Of a stretch of 64,000 bases of DNA, positions 1 through 9,652 are shown in pieces. The stretch's first letter is position 1, and the number at the start of each line of letters is the position of its first letter. This DNA is from CBDCWO01 sp965223405 (GTDB taxonomy: Bacteria; Bacteroidota; Bacteroidia; Chitinophagales; Saprospiraceae), in NCBI GenBank assembly GCA_965223405.1, contig CBDCWO010000006.1, positions 248,001 through 312,000 of the forward strand, in the 5' to 3' direction. The position numbers were made by a program, and so were the translations under genes. The notes below the pieces were generated by a model, which was not told the DNA's origin, searched no databases, and worked only from the letters and a program-made list of their open reading frames with translations.

Positions 1-25
1 TCTCCGGAGTACTTGTTCCTAACAC

Positions 26-220
26 TCATTTACGAGAGAAAAAGAAATAACTAGCAGGAATACCAAGAATCACAATGACTAAATGAGGGGTAAAATATTT
101 TCCCAAACTACCGACCTTACCCATTGAGTACAATATGATCACCGCTTCAATTTAAACAAATATTAAAACAATTGCCGCTGCCATAATTTTGAGTATTCTG
201 GCAGCACTCTTATATTGAAT
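26..220 (-). pseudogene. Possible remnant of a small membrane protein
   Basis: Read on the minus strand, this stretch gives two hydrophobic segments in one frame, separated by a stop codon at 152-154. The first part reads roughly as a basic stretch followed by IMAAAIVLIFV. The second carries LVIVILGIPASYFFF and ends at a TGA (26-28). The pattern suggests the C-terminal membrane segments of a protein broken by a point mutation, perhaps once part of, or next to, the serine hydrolase that starts beyond it. No family is recognised. It could also be chance AT-rich coding-like sequence. Confidence 0.2.
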
Positions 221-235
221 TGGAGCATTCCCCTG

Positions 236-1870
236 CTACAAGATTTTTTTGGAATGCATTTCCCTGGCCTGTATTAACGTCAAGCCGTCGATCGCTCCTC
301 TGGCTTCTGTAAAAATCAATCGGATGTCTGTTTCACGAGTAAAAAACTTGTTCCGGTCATAAGGTACTATCTCTTTTCGATCATTTCCAACCAGGCCGTA
401 AAGTTTATTCCCAACCTTAGTGATTTCTAAAGTAAAGGCACCGTTAAATTCGTATTTGCCTACATACCTCCTCATCAATTCTTCACCAATTTTAACCGAT
501 TCGAGTCGAGTAACTTCCTGAGATTTTCTAACCCAGGTGGATTTATCGTCAAGCGACTGCAGACTGAAAGATGATATATCCTTTCCACAATTAAAGCTGA
601 TGTAAGACAATTTTCCCTCAACCAGAAATTTATTTTTGCCTACTGCTGTCAAAGGCGTCTTCATCCCACCTCGGTCATGTAACATAAGTTGACCATCTTG
701 GAAAGTAATTATTTTCTCTTGTCCATCATCTTGAACATAAACACCCTGCAATGCCGAGAGATCATTTGGATCCAATTTTACTTGATGATCTTCAAATGGA
801 TCTCCCAACGCTATGGCGGCCATCTTGGAAGCCGGGATTTCTAAGTCATCGGTACAGTCACAATTTGACAATAGAACCACTAAGATCTGATCTTCTGGTA
901 AATAAAGTGAATAAGTAATAAATCCATTGATGATGCCATCATGTTTGATTGACTTTCGCCCTTTGAGCATCCCCAACTTCCATCCATATCCATAAAATGA
1001 TTGTTTCATATCATTGAGAATAAACGGTTGACGTGCTTTGGAGAGGACCTGATGGCTAACTACCTTTTCGCTAAAAAGATTCTTATACCATATATGCAAA
1101 TCGCTCACATTGGATATCAATCCTCCTGCTGCTCCGGGTAGTGTCATATCCTGATAAGCACTGTTTTGAAACATGCCATTATGTTTCGAGTATCCGGGTA
1201 TACGGTGAGAAACCACACGTTCCGAAACATCATATTGAGTGTGAATCATTTTCAAAGGTTCGAAAAAGGTCTTTTTTAAATATTGACCAAAGGAAAGTCC
1301 ACTCACTCTTTCAATAATATCTCCCAATAATATATATCCTAAATTGCTATAGTAAAAGCTAGCGCCCGGGGAAAATAACAAAGACTCATCTTTAAAAATG
1401 TGTACTACTTCTTCAGTTGTTAATTTCTTTCCGTTAATCGCATCAGTCCAACCAGGAAGATCTGTATAGTTTTTGATACCCGAAGTGTGAGTCAATAGAT
1501 GTTCGATGGTAATTTCAGGGCCATCTGGCAAAAATTCTGGTAAATATTTCCGGAGGTCATCCGATAAGGAAAGTTTACCCGCTTCTGCCAACTTAAGGAT
1601 CGCTACTGCTGTAAATTGTTTTGTAATGGATCCAATTCTAAACACATGCTTCGGATCTAATTCAATTCCTAATTCAAGATTTGCCATACCTTCAGATCCA
1701 TGGAATAGCACCTCACCATTTCTGGCAACTAGAGCAGTAACACCGGGTTGGTCAGATTTGAATTGATTTTGAAGAACATGTGCAAAATGAACCTTGGATT
1801 GCGCTGTGCATACCACTCCACCAAATAACCAAATTGTAAGCAAATTGATGACTTTCATTGAATTTCTCAT
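236..1870 (-). CDS. Serine hydrolase, class C beta-lactamase / penicillin-binding-protein-like
   Basis: This is a secreted serine hydrolase of the beta-lactamase class C/AmpH/esterase family (PF00144 type). A signal peptide lies at about residues 1-24 (MKVINLL.. to TAQS). The catalytic SxxK motif is SITK, with Ser81 and Lys84, and the Tyr motif is YSN at 174-176. An HDG triad typical of the family follows in the second half. After the catalytic domain (about 30-370), roughly 170 residues form one or two beta-rich lipocalin-like domains, as in many Bacteroidota members. Substrate is unknown: these proteins act as peptidases, esterases or cell-wall enzymes and rarely give drug resistance. Two ATGs lie close together (codons 1 and 5); either could be the start. 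The gene stands alone. Confidence 0.9.
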   Translation of the reverse strand: MRNSMKVINLLTIWLFGGVVCTAQSKVHFAHVLQNQFKSDQPGVTALVARNGEVLFHGSEGMANLELGIELDPKHVFRIGSITKQFTAVAILKLAEAGKLSLSDDLRKYLPEFLPDGPEITIEHLLTHTSGIKNYTDLPGWTDAINGKKLTTEEVVHIFKDESLLFSPGASFYYSNLGYILLGDIIERVSGLSFGQYLKKTFFEPLKMIHTQYDVSERVVSHRIPGYSKHNGMFQNSAYQDMTLPGAAGGLISNVSDLHIWYKNLFSEKVVSHQVLSKARQPFILNDMKQSFYGYGWKLGMLKGRKSIKHDGIINGFITYSLYLPEDQILVVLLSNCDCTDDLEIPASKMAAIALGDPFEDHQVKLDPNDLSALQGVYVQDDGQEKIITFQDGQLMLHDRGGMKTPLTAVGKNKFLVEGKLSYISFNCGKDISSFSLQSLDDKSTWVRKSQEVTRLESVKIGEELMRRYVGKYEFNGAFTLEITKVGNKLYGLVGNDRKEIVPYDRNKFFTRETDIRLIFTEARGAIDGLTLIQAREMHSKKIL

Positions 1871-2160
1871 AACATCGATTTTGTAAATACTGATAAGACG
1901 GGGATAGTTAATCAGCGGTTACAAAAGGATATCAAGTATCAGGAATCGGATCCCAGAAGTCGAGTTCCTGGAGAAAGGTGAGACACCGTCTCGCGACACG
2001 GCTTGAATAAGTTATCGGATAGGGTTATTTTAGGTCAGATTTCTGATATCATATTTGTGAACTCTGGATCATAAAAATCACCCTGGCAAGGACCAGGCTC
2101 TTACGCAAAAAGTAAAAAATTGGGTCATAACTATTTGATATCGTATAGATTACCCATTTT

Positions 2161-2502
2161 CTATGCCATAGTTTCTTCTAAAATCGATTTTCCCTGGGAA
2201 TTATCGCCAGAAGTCCATTGCCATTCTTCATACAAACGGATCTTTCCGGATTCTGAAATTTTGGGTGTCGATTTACAGATACCGGTTATAATCTGGCCCT
2301 CTTGATTTATTTGATGATATCTCATATCGATATTACCAAAATCATCAACAATACCAAGAATATGACCAATGATTATATTTTTTCCTTGATATTCACAAGT
2401 GAGTATATTCCCCTGTTGTTGATAATGAAAAATCATTTCACTTGAAACCTCTCCATTTTCTGAATTGGAGATGGGTTTGAATTTTTTATTATTATAATTC
2501 AA
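2161..2502 (-). CDS. Small conserved Bacteroidota protein (often labelled N-acetylglutamate synthase)
   Basis: This is a 113-residue soluble protein with no signal peptide. It has the look of a compact beta-sheet protein with the segments MRYHQIN, GKIRLYEEWQWTSGD and SILEE, which I recognise from short Bacteroidota proteins. Databases often name these n-acetylglutamate synthase, but no GNAT acetyl-CoA motif is visible, so that name should not be trusted. The start is a TTG at 2502. An in-frame stop lies a few codons upstream and no ATG precedes the conserved N-terminus (NYNNKKFKPIS), so TTG is the best choice. The function is unknown. It lies 96 bp downstream of the formate-THF ligase gene on the same strand and may share its transcript. 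Confidence 0.7.
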   Translation of the reverse strand: MNYNNKKFKPISNSENGEVSSEMIFHYQQQGNILTCEYQGKNIIIGHILGIVDDFGNIDMRYHQINQEGQIITGICKSTPKISESGKIRLYEEWQWTSGDNSQGKSILEETMA

Positions 2503-2598
2503 CTTATTAAGATTGGATTAGTTACAAAAAATATAAACAGGATTACCAAAAATTATAATGAAATTGCCATTATTATTGCCCGCTGAAAAAAGTAAATT

Positions 2599-4266
2599 TT
2601 AGAACAATCCGGATATTTCCCCCTTTTCGTTGATGTCCATCCCTTCAGATGCCGGAATATCGGGAAGTCCTGGCATCCTTAAAATTTCTCCGGTTATCGG
2701 CACTAAAAATCCAGCTCCTGCAGCTATTTCTACTTTCCGAACGGTAAGTACGAAATCCTTCGGTCTTCCCAACAACCGCGGATTATCCGAGAGTGATTTT
2801 TGAGTTTTGGCAATACACACCGGAAGATTGGTTAATCCCAATTTTTTAATCTTTCTCAGGTCAGCTCTGGCTTCTGCAGCATACTCTACCCCGGAGGCTC
2901 CATAGATTTTTGTGGCCACAGAATTGATCTTATTCCTAACTGTTTTTCCCCAATCATAGGTAGGTTTAAACGGAACATCATTGTGATCCGCCTGGTGAGC
3001 TACGGCTTCAGCCAGCTTGGTGGCCCCTTTACCACCTTGTCCCCATACATCTGCGGTTATGGCATCTACTCCCATTTCTTTGCAGGCCTGTTTTATATAA
3101 TCCAATTCTACTTCTGCATCATTAGTAAACTTGTTGATAGCTACCACAGGTTTCAGCTTAAAAGAAAGCATGTTTTCAAGATGCTTTTGCAGATTCCCGA
3201 TACCTTTTTTCAAGGCCGACAAGTTTGGGGTGTTTGTCTCACTCAGAGGAGCTTCCCCATGATACCTAAGAGCTCTGGCAGTAGCGACTAATACCGCAGC
3301 AGAAGGTGATAATCCGGAAGAAACACACTTGATATTCAAAAACTTCTCTGCACCCAAATCCGCGCCAAATCCCGCTTCAGTCACCACGTAATCCGCCAGA
3401 GATAATCCGGTCTTGGTAGCTATCACAGAGTTTGTACCCTGAGCAATATTTGCAAAAGGACCTCCATGGATAATTGCTGGATTTCCACCAGCTGTTTGGA
3501 CCAGATTGGGTTTGATTGCATCTTTAAGCAATACTGCCATGGCTCCTACTGCCTGCAGATCTCTGGCATAAATAGCGGTGCGATCTTTTGTAAATCCTAC
3601 AAAGATATTTCCCAACCTTTTCTTTAGATCGGAAAAGTTTTCACTTAAACACAGGATAGCCATAATCTCAGAAGCGGCCGTAATGTCAAAACCGGATTCT
3701 CGTGGGATTCCCATGGTAGTCCCACCCAATCCGCAAATAATTTGTCGCAGAGAACGGTCATTCATATCCATTACTCTTTTCCAAATTACGGTACGGGGAT
3801 CTATTCCGAGCGATCGCTTTCTACTTTGCAGATTGTTGTCGATCATCGCTGCCAAAAGATTATTGGCTTTTTCGATGGCCGAGAAATCTCCGTTAAAATG
3901 TAAGTTGATATCCTCCATTGGAAGTACTTGCGAGTAACCACCTCCTGTGGCACCTCCTTTGATACCAAATACCGGTCCTAAACTGGGTTCTCGAAGTACT
4001 ACAGTAGCCTTCTTGCCTATCAGATTCAGGCCATCGGACAAACCAATCGAAGTGGTAGTTTTTCCCTCACCTGGTGGGGTGGGAGAAATAGCAGACACCA
4101 AGATCAATTTATTTTTTTCTACCTTTTCTGTACTGATCTGGGTAAGTGGTATTTTAGCTTTGAAGTTGCCGTATAACTCCAGCTGGTCCGCATCGATATC
4201 CAATTTTTCACCGATTTTTACAATAGGCTTAAGAGAGATACTACGGGCTATGTCAAGATCATTCAT
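2599..4266 (-). CDS. fhs: Formate--tetrahydrofolate ligase
   Basis: This enzyme joins formate to tetrahydrofolate using ATP to give 10-formyl-THF, feeding purine and formyl-methionine synthesis in one-carbon metabolism. The 555-residue length matches the family (about 550-560). The ATP-binding loop PTPPGEGKTTTS lies at about residues 62-73, followed by family blocks such as REPSLGPVFGIKGGATGGG, GGPFANIAQG and TEAGFGADLGAEKF. The C-terminal part has VCIAKTQKSLSDNP and a GAGFLVPITGEI segment. The protein is cytoplasmic. No other folate genes are adjacent. The start ATG at 4266 fits the usual N-terminus (MNDLDIARSI). No truncation or missing motif is seen. Confidence 0.97.
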   Translation of the reverse strand: MNDLDIARSISLKPIVKIGEKLDIDADQLELYGNFKAKIPLTQISTEKVEKNKLILVSAISPTPPGEGKTTTSIGLSDGLNLIGKKATVVLREPSLGPVFGIKGGATGGGYSQVLPMEDINLHFNGDFSAIEKANNLLAAMIDNNLQSRKRSLGIDPRTVIWKRVMDMNDRSLRQIICGLGGTTMGIPRESGFDITAASEIMAILCLSENFSDLKKRLGNIFVGFTKDRTAIYARDLQAVGAMAVLLKDAIKPNLVQTAGGNPAIIHGGPFANIAQGTNSVIATKTGLSLADYVVTEAGFGADLGAEKFLNIKCVSSGLSPSAAVLVATARALRYHGEAPLSETNTPNLSALKKGIGNLQKHLENMLSFKLKPVVAINKFTNDAEVELDYIKQACKEMGVDAITADVWGQGGKGATKLAEAVAHQADHNDVPFKPTYDWGKTVRNKINSVATKIYGASGVEYAAEARADLRKIKKLGLTNLPVCIAKTQKSLSDNPRLLGRPKDFVLTVRKVEIAAGAGFLVPITGEILRMPGLPDIPASEGMDINEKGEISGLF

Positions 4267-4303
4267 TGTTTAATTAATTGCTTTATTGTTAAGGCTATAA
4301 AAG

Positions 4304-4353
4304 TAAAAATTGGTTTTGCCACCAGCTTTTGCTAAGCAACATGGCAAAACCAA
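4304..4353 (-). terminator. Rho-independent terminator after the M28 peptidase gene
   Basis: There is a perfect 11-bp inverted repeat: TTGGTTTTGCC at 4310-4320 and GGCAAAACCAA at 4343-4353. The 22-nt loop contains a smaller AGC/GCT stem. Read on the minus strand, the hairpin is followed by TTTTTACTTTT, so it ends transcription coming from the peptidase gene and separates it from fhs. Confidence 0.7.
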
Positions 4354-4368
4354 AATGATGTTGTCTGA

Positions 4369-5934
4369 CTAGGTACGATTTTGTTTTTTATTTTTTCTGG
4401 GTAACTTCTGATCTCGTTGAGAGGTATGCCAAACAAAACTTGCGATAATGGTAGCAGCTTGTTGTAAATCCTCCTTTACCAAATGATCGAAATTATCCAT
4501 ATTTGAGTGATGGGTTCTGGTGCTGTATGCTATGGGATCCTGAATAAATTGAAATCCTGGAATTCCATTTCTATCGAATGAAAGGTGGTCGGTTCCACCG
4601 GTATTTCGAATCGTGAGGGTTCCGGCATCCATATCACTGAAAGGCGCCAACCAGGCTCGGAATATTGATGACACTTCATTGTTACCTTGCAAATAAACAC
4701 CTCTTATTTTTCCGGTACCATTATCCAGATTATAATAGGCAGATATTTTTTCAGCAGCTTCGTTAGGCCCTTCTACATTCCCTTTATCATCCAGTTTGGA
4801 AAAATGTTTATTTACATAAGCTCGGGATCCATATAATCCTTGCTCTTCACCGGTCCACAAGGCTAGACGAAGGGTTCGACGAGGTTTGATACCTGTCTCT
4901 TTAATTGTCTCCAGTAATATTCTGGCAGCTTCCATCATTACAGCGGATCCGGCACCATTGTCAGTAGCTCCGGTACCCGTATGCCAGGAATCATAATGCG
5001 CTCCAAACATCACCACTTCATCCTTCAGATCCGTTCCGGGAATCTCAGCAATAATGTTGTGCTCCATACCATCTTCATTGGTATACCGTGCTTCCAGTTC
5101 CATACTAAGCGAAACTGGAATCCCCTTCAGCAACATCCGATACAGCCGGTTGTAATGTTCAACCGACATCGTTACCTGATTGATGACTTCAGCTTCTGGA
5201 TTCTGCGGCCGTCCTTCTTTAGCTCGTGCTCCCGATACAAATATCGTTCCCAGATCGCCTTTGTAACTTCTGTCGATTACCGCTAACGGTTGCTCAGAAT
5301 AAATAAATTCCCAAAGCTTACTGGTCATACCTCTAAAACCACGACGATAGTTGGGAAATACACCATGCCGGGGTGGAGTTGCATTAGCCATCCCGAGAAG
5401 ATCATCGGAATCAAATCTTCTAGCCGGTCCATCAAACCATTCTTTAGTATCTCTGATGGTATCGATCATTACAAACTTACCATTTAATTTTCCCTTATAC
5501 TTTTCCAGATCCTCTTCCGTATCGAAGTCTATAAATAGTACTTCACCCGATATTTTGCCGTCAGTACCCGGTGACCATGCCTTGGGATAGGCCATTATTG
5601 GAAAGGAATTTGGTGATTCCGCATGCATAGAGAAACGCGAAAGCTCCCAACCTCTTCCAAAGGGTCCCCACTCATCCAAATGCACCTTTTTCATTCCCCA
5701 GCTTTTTAATTCTTTCACTGCCCAATCCGTTGCTTTATCCAACATTTCAGAACCAGTAAGCCGAGGTCCGTATACATCGGTAATCCAACTGGCAATATCC
5801 ATTACCTTGCTTTGTTCTATTCCATGTTTCTTAATTACTTTTACTACTTCTTCATCTGTTTCTTCCTGAGCCACAGTTTGGATTAACATACCGCTAACTA
5901 AAAGAAACATAACTAACCAGCTAATTTTTTTCAT
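4369..5934 (-). CDS. Secreted M28-family zinc metallopeptidase
   Basis: This is a secreted aminopeptidase/carboxypeptidase-like enzyme of the M28 family. A signal peptide occupies about residues 1-22 (MKKISWLVMFLL.. to TVAQ). A protease-associated-type insert lies between the N-terminal part and the catalytic core. The zinc site is readable: His313 and Asp325 in HYDSWHTGTGATDNGAG, then the EE pair in WTGEEQGLYGS, an Asp in GGTDHLSFD, and a C-terminal His in THHSNMD. The length of 521 aa is normal for Bacteroidota M28 proteins. It probably trims peptides in the periplasm or outside the cell. The C-terminus is Lys/Asn/Arg-rich with no T9SS sorting domain. A strong terminator follows the gene. 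Confidence 0.93.
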   Translation of the reverse strand: MKKISWLVMFLLVSGMLIQTVAQEETDEEVVKVIKKHGIEQSKVMDIASWITDVYGPRLTGSEMLDKATDWAVKELKSWGMKKVHLDEWGPFGRGWELSRFSMHAESPNSFPIMAYPKAWSPGTDGKISGEVLFIDFDTEEDLEKYKGKLNGKFVMIDTIRDTKEWFDGPARRFDSDDLLGMANATPPRHGVFPNYRRGFRGMTSKLWEFIYSEQPLAVIDRSYKGDLGTIFVSGARAKEGRPQNPEAEVINQVTMSVEHYNRLYRMLLKGIPVSLSMELEARYTNEDGMEHNIIAEIPGTDLKDEVVMFGAHYDSWHTGTGATDNGAGSAVMMEAARILLETIKETGIKPRRTLRLALWTGEEQGLYGSRAYVNKHFSKLDDKGNVEGPNEAAEKISAYYNLDNGTGKIRGVYLQGNNEVSSIFRAWLAPFSDMDAGTLTIRNTGGTDHLSFDRNGIPGFQFIQDPIAYSTRTHHSNMDNFDHLVKEDLQQAATIIASFVWHTSQRDQKLPRKNKKQNRT

Positions 5935-6286
5935 ATTACTCAGATTTTTATTTTAATTAATGAACTCCATTAAATTCAGATTACAAATTTGTTGGATTTC
6001 TTAGACTTTTACGATAATTTTCTATGTATTCTTCAACTGCCAAAGTTTCGTACAACGGGCAGGCACCTCACAATAATAATCGAACTCAGTTATTAATGCT
6101 TAGCTCTGATAAAATTAAAGATAAAAATTGATACTCCTATTCTTTGAATCAGTAATCCTGAATTCTGATCTGCAACGTATGGTAATAGTTTAAAAATGAA
6201 TTCGCCTGTATATCGAAAATGCAGGAATTAATATTTGTTTTACCTGTAAATTCGAATTCTTTTTTTCGTATACTTGGAGCTAGCGA
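5935..6286. other. Divergent intergenic region, no gene seen
   Basis: AT-rich gap between the divergent M28 peptidase and transporter genes. It must hold both promoters. The only near match to the Bacteroidota -7 element (TAnnTTTG) that I see is TATACTTG at 6269-6276, only about 10 bp before the transporter ATG and without a convincing -33 partner, so I do not call a promoter. No reading frame or repeat stands out. Confidence 0.5.
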
Positions 6287-8482
6287 ATGGATCAAAAACA
6301 ACATATCAAAAAATTTGGAACTTTCGGGGGTGTTTTCACCCCTACCCTATTGACCATCCTGGGAGTTATCATGTATTTGAGGTTGGGGTGGGTCGTTGGA
6401 AATGCGGGACTATTAGGTGCCTGGCTGATTATCATTATTTCATTTGCCATTACACTCACGACTGCGCTGTCCATGTCTTCAATTACCACCAACATTCGAA
6501 TCGGAGCTGGTGGTGCTTATGCAATAATTTCACAATCCCTGGGCCTGGAAGTTGGTGGAAGTCTGGGAATTCCCAGGTATGTTTCTCAGGGATTGGCCGT
6601 AACCATGTACATTTTTGGTTTTCGAGAAGGATGGCTTTCCATACCACTTTTTGAGGATCACCCAGCTTTCATTGTAGATTTAATCGTTTTCCTTCTGATC
6701 TACGGAATTGCTTATAAAAGTGCTGATTTAGCAATACGCACACAGTATTTAATCATGGCAGTCATCATTGCATCCCTTATCGCGATAGTGATAGCTGCTT
6801 ATGAAGGATCGATGCAAAATCCCACTTCCGATGTATTGAAATGGGGCACTTTTGATGGATCAATCGAAAACAACTTTGCAGGATCCAATTTTTGGATTGT
6901 ATTTGCTGTTTTTTTTCCAGCTGCAACAGGAATCATGGCTGGTGCTAATATGTCCGGTGAATTAAAAGATCCCCGTAAAAGCATTCCCGTGGGGACGCTG
7001 TGGGCTATCGGTGTGAGTTTCTTAATCTATATGATTCTGGCTTATTGGGTAGCAAGATCCGCGAGCACTCAGGAATTACTTACCAATTACAACATCATGA
7101 TTGATAAGTCTATTTTTCCACCAATGGTTATTGCCGGTGTACTAGGGGCCACTTTTTCTTCAGCCCTGGCCTCCATGGTGGGCTCTTCACGTATATTATT
7201 CGCCATGGGAGATCATGGGGTCTTACCGGCCAGTAAATGGTTAGGACAAATGAACAAGACCGGTCAACCGCGGAATGCAATGCTGGTAACCGGAATTATG
7301 GTATTTGTGACTATGTTACTCCGTGATCTCAATGCGATAGCTCCCTTAGTTACGATGTTCTTTCTTATTACCTACGCGATGCTCAATGTTGTAGTAATTA
7401 TTGAACAAAAGCTCGGACTTATCAGCTTTAGACCTTTATTTGTGGTACCCCGATGGGTTCCTTGGATCGGTCTTATCACCTCGGTAATGGCTATGTTTAT
7501 TATTAATCCGACCATTAGTTTGGCATCAGTTGCGGTAGTAGTCGTCGTTTATGGAATACTATCTCAGCGCAAATTAATTACTCCGTTTGAGGATGTCAGA
7601 AGTGGTCTGTTTGTATCCTTTGCCGAATGGGCGGCAAAACATACCGCAATGATCTCCAATCGACAGGAAAGAGCCTGGAAACCTAACCTTCTGGTGCCTG
7701 TGAGAGATTACGGATCTGTAAAAGGAGTCTTTGCCTTCCTAAAGAATGTGGCCTATCCAAAAGGCTCCATAAAGTTATTGGGCATCGGTCCGGAAGAAGA
7801 AGGTGAAGAATTAAGTAAAAGGGTCAGTCAATTTTCGGAGGCATTCCAACAGCGTGGTGTGTTCTCTTCCTGGGCAGTGATCAGAACAAATAAATTTGGT
7901 GAAGGTGTAAATTATGCCAATCAAGCTTATAGAGGTTCATTCTTTAAACCCAATATTGTCTTCCTGAATATGCTGGATCGCGATTATTATGAAAATGACT
8001 TTTTAAAAGTTATTCATGAATCCGCTCGTCTTCAATTGGGTGTTCTGGTATATTATCAGCATCCCAAATCGGGATTAGGCCAAAGGCAACTAATTAATGT
8101 ATGGATCAGAAACCGGGCTCCAAATTGGAAAATTTCATGGGATATTGGAAACTTGGACCTTTCGATTTTAGTCGCTTACAAACTCAAAAGGAACTGGGAA
8201 GCCAAAATACATTTGATCACGGTTGTAGATAATGCTGATCAAGAAATTGAAGCCCGAAAATTCATGGCCACCTTAATGGATTTGGCCAGACTCCCAAAAA
8301 CAGAGATATCCGTTTATACTGGCGAATTTATGGAGCACCTTAGCCAAGCATCACATGCAGATCTGAACATATTTGGTTTAGTGCCGGAACCGGATTTCGA
8401 TTTTATCGAGAAAATGGTTGATCAGACAGGTACTACATGTTTGTTTGTTAGAGATTCCGGTTTGGAGAATATCCTGGCTTAG
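6287..8482 (+). CDS. SLC12-like (cation-chloride cotransporter family) APC permease
   Basis: This 731-residue inner-membrane transporter belongs to the APC superfamily and is most like the Na-K-Cl/K-Cl cotransporter (SLC12) group. The first transmembrane region contains FGGVFTPTLLTILGVIMYLRLGWVVG, a family hallmark. It is followed by about 11-12 hydrophobic helices to about residue 430, including the conserved FFPAATGIMAGANMSGELKDPRKSIP loop. The last 280 residues form a cytoplasmic domain with USP-like character (LLVPVRDYGSVKG, LVAYKLKRNWEAKIHLITVV). In this family the tail regulates ion transport and cell volume. The true substrate cannot be read from sequence: potassium, chloride or amino acids are all possible. 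The gene stands alone, and the ATG at 6287 begins directly before the conserved N-terminus. Confidence 0.88.
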   Translation: MDQKQHIKKFGTFGGVFTPTLLTILGVIMYLRLGWVVGNAGLLGAWLIIIISFAITLTTALSMSSITTNIRIGAGGAYAIISQSLGLEVGGSLGIPRYVSQGLAVTMYIFGFREGWLSIPLFEDHPAFIVDLIVFLLIYGIAYKSADLAIRTQYLIMAVIIASLIAIVIAAYEGSMQNPTSDVLKWGTFDGSIENNFAGSNFWIVFAVFFPAATGIMAGANMSGELKDPRKSIPVGTLWAIGVSFLIYMILAYWVARSASTQELLTNYNIMIDKSIFPPMVIAGVLGATFSSALASMVGSSRILFAMGDHGVLPASKWLGQMNKTGQPRNAMLVTGIMVFVTMLLRDLNAIAPLVTMFFLITYAMLNVVVIIEQKLGLISFRPLFVVPRWVPWIGLITSVMAMFIINPTISLASVAVVVVVYGILSQRKLITPFEDVRSGLFVSFAEWAAKHTAMISNRQERAWKPNLLVPVRDYGSVKGVFAFLKNVAYPKGSIKLLGIGPEEEGEELSKRVSQFSEAFQQRGVFSSWAVIRTNKFGEGVNYANQAYRGSFFKPNIVFLNMLDRDYYENDFLKVIHESARLQLGVLVYYQHPKSGLGQRQLINVWIRNRAPNWKISWDIGNLDLSILVAYKLKRNWEAKIHLITVVDNADQEIEARKFMATLMDLARLPKTEISVYTGEFMEHLSQASHADLNIFGLVPEPDFDFIEKMVDQTGTTCLFVRDSGLENILA

Positions 8483-9237
8483 GAGTATTGAGTATTGAGT
8501 ATTGAGTAGTGAGTTGTAGATGCCTAAATAAGGTCCAATTATCAGCACCAGCTTCAATCCAATTTGAAAAACCCCGAACGGCCAGATTTCAATCCTGGAA
8601 TTAATTCCTTTGAAGCAAAACACCGAGCGCTGAAGCAGCAATGAATTGTTTTCATAACGCAGCGTTGAAAAAGTCAAAAAAGCATAGAGTCTCAATCCAA
8701 TTGAACAACCAGAAATGATCAGTATAATCCTATAAAATACGAGACCTGGCCTTTATAAATGGAGTTCAAATGGTGTAAGCTAAATTTTCTCTGAAACCTG
8801 TATCTGGAAGGTGATCGGTTGACGGTAGTTGGAGATCGGTGATCTGTAGATGCCTAAATAAGGTTGACGAGTAACGATGATCGATGAATGGCGAAAAGAC
8901 AATAGCAATGTCAATGGCAATAGCAATGTAAAAAACAAACGACTCAAAGCCTGTCTGATGGAAATGGTTTGCCCGCCATAGATCTCAAGCAAGGCCGGTG
9001 ATCGGTTGACGGTAGTTGGTGGTCGGTTGTATGACAATTGATAATGCCTAAATAAGGTTGCCCGTTTTTCAACTTATTTTTTATGTGGAATAGTGTAACT
9101 GCTTTGCCTGCCATAGCACGGGCGAAGGCAGGCTTTGCCTGCCGAAGCAGTGCGGAGGTAGGTGGAATTGTTTAAATGATTGAAATAAGCACTGGGATGA
9201 GATATATTCCTTAAATTGTCAACCAAAAATAACCAGC
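8483..9237. repeat. Non-coding region with short dispersed repeats
   Basis: No credible gene lies in this 755-bp gap. It opens with a tandem GAGTATT-type tract (about 8482-8512). A 15-bp core ATGCCTAAATAAGGT occurs three times in the same orientation (8519-8534 as GATGCCTAAATAAGGT, 8849-8864 and 9044-9058), each time just after a low-complexity tract. The segment GGTGATCGGTTGACGGTAGTTGG occurs before the second and third cores (near 8811 and 8997). A GC-rich part at about 9099-9165 contains a hairpin annotated separately. The layout suggests several insertions of small repeats rather than coding sequence. Confidence 0.6.
9127..9143. repeat. GC-rich perfect hairpin
   Basis: GGCAGGC, a TTT loop and GCCTGCC form a perfect 7-bp stem. 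It is nested in a longer imperfect palindrome whose ends read ACTGCTTTGCCTGCC (about 9098-9112) and GCCGAAGCAGT (9141-9151). Base composition is far more GC-rich than the surroundings, suggesting an inserted repeat unit rather than a terminator (no T run follows). Confidence 0.55.
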
Positions 9238-9585
9238 ATGTCTGAGCTAAAAATTTACCATAATCCAAGATGTAGGAAAAGCCGTGAAACCTTGAAACTA
9301 ATCACCGAAAAAGGGCTTGAACCGGAAGTTATCTTATATCTGCAAAACCCGCCTGGTGAACAGGAACTGACCCGCATTATTGATTTGCTGGGTATCGATC
9401 CTACGGCGCTCATCCGCAAAGGCGAATCCATTTTCAAGGAAAATTTTAAAGGAAAAGAGCTTTCAGCTGATGAATGGATTAAAATTATGGTTGAAAATCC
9501 AAAATTAATCGAACGACCAATTGTGGTCAAAGGGGACCAAGCCATAATAGGCAGACCTCCTGAAAATGTACAGAAGCTGTTATAG
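9238..9585 (+). CDS. ArsC/YfgD-like thiol reductase (arsenate reductase family)
   Basis: This is a 115-residue cytoplasmic protein of the ArsC glutaredoxin-dependent family (thioredoxin fold). The N-terminal active-site segment is IYHNPRCRKSRE with the nucleophilic Cys12. The family arginines occur in LIRKGE and LIERPIVV. Family members reduce arsenate to arsenite, but the YfgD/Spx-like branch often lies outside arsenic operons and may act as a general thiol oxidoreductase. No arsB, arsR or acr3 gene is nearby, so an arsenic role is not supported by context. The length is normal, and the ATG at 9238 immediately precedes the conserved strand. Confidence 0.9.
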   Translation: MSELKIYHNPRCRKSRETLKLITEKGLEPEVILYLQNPPGEQELTRIIDLLGIDPTALIRKGESIFKENFKGKELSADEWIKIMVENPKLIERPIVVKGDQAIIGRPPENVQKLL

Positions 9586-9652
9586 TCGGTGACCAAATCA
9601 GGTTAAATAGGGATATCACGCTACGACTTCATATACTCAGATTTTGATCTGT

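Noticed and set aside
236..1870. Beta-lactam resistance gene
   Set aside because: The SxxK/YSN motifs define a broad hydrolase family. The lipocalin-like tail and context give no support for resistance. The same applies to 24221-25357.
8378..9268. Minus-strand frames of 64-105 codons in the repeat gap
   Set aside because: They run through simple repeats and palindromes and overlap flanking genes, with no recognisable domain.
9238..9585. Arsenic resistance locus
   Set aside because: The ArsC-like gene stands alone, with no arsR, arsB or acr3 near it. The YfgD-like branch is often unrelated to arsenic.
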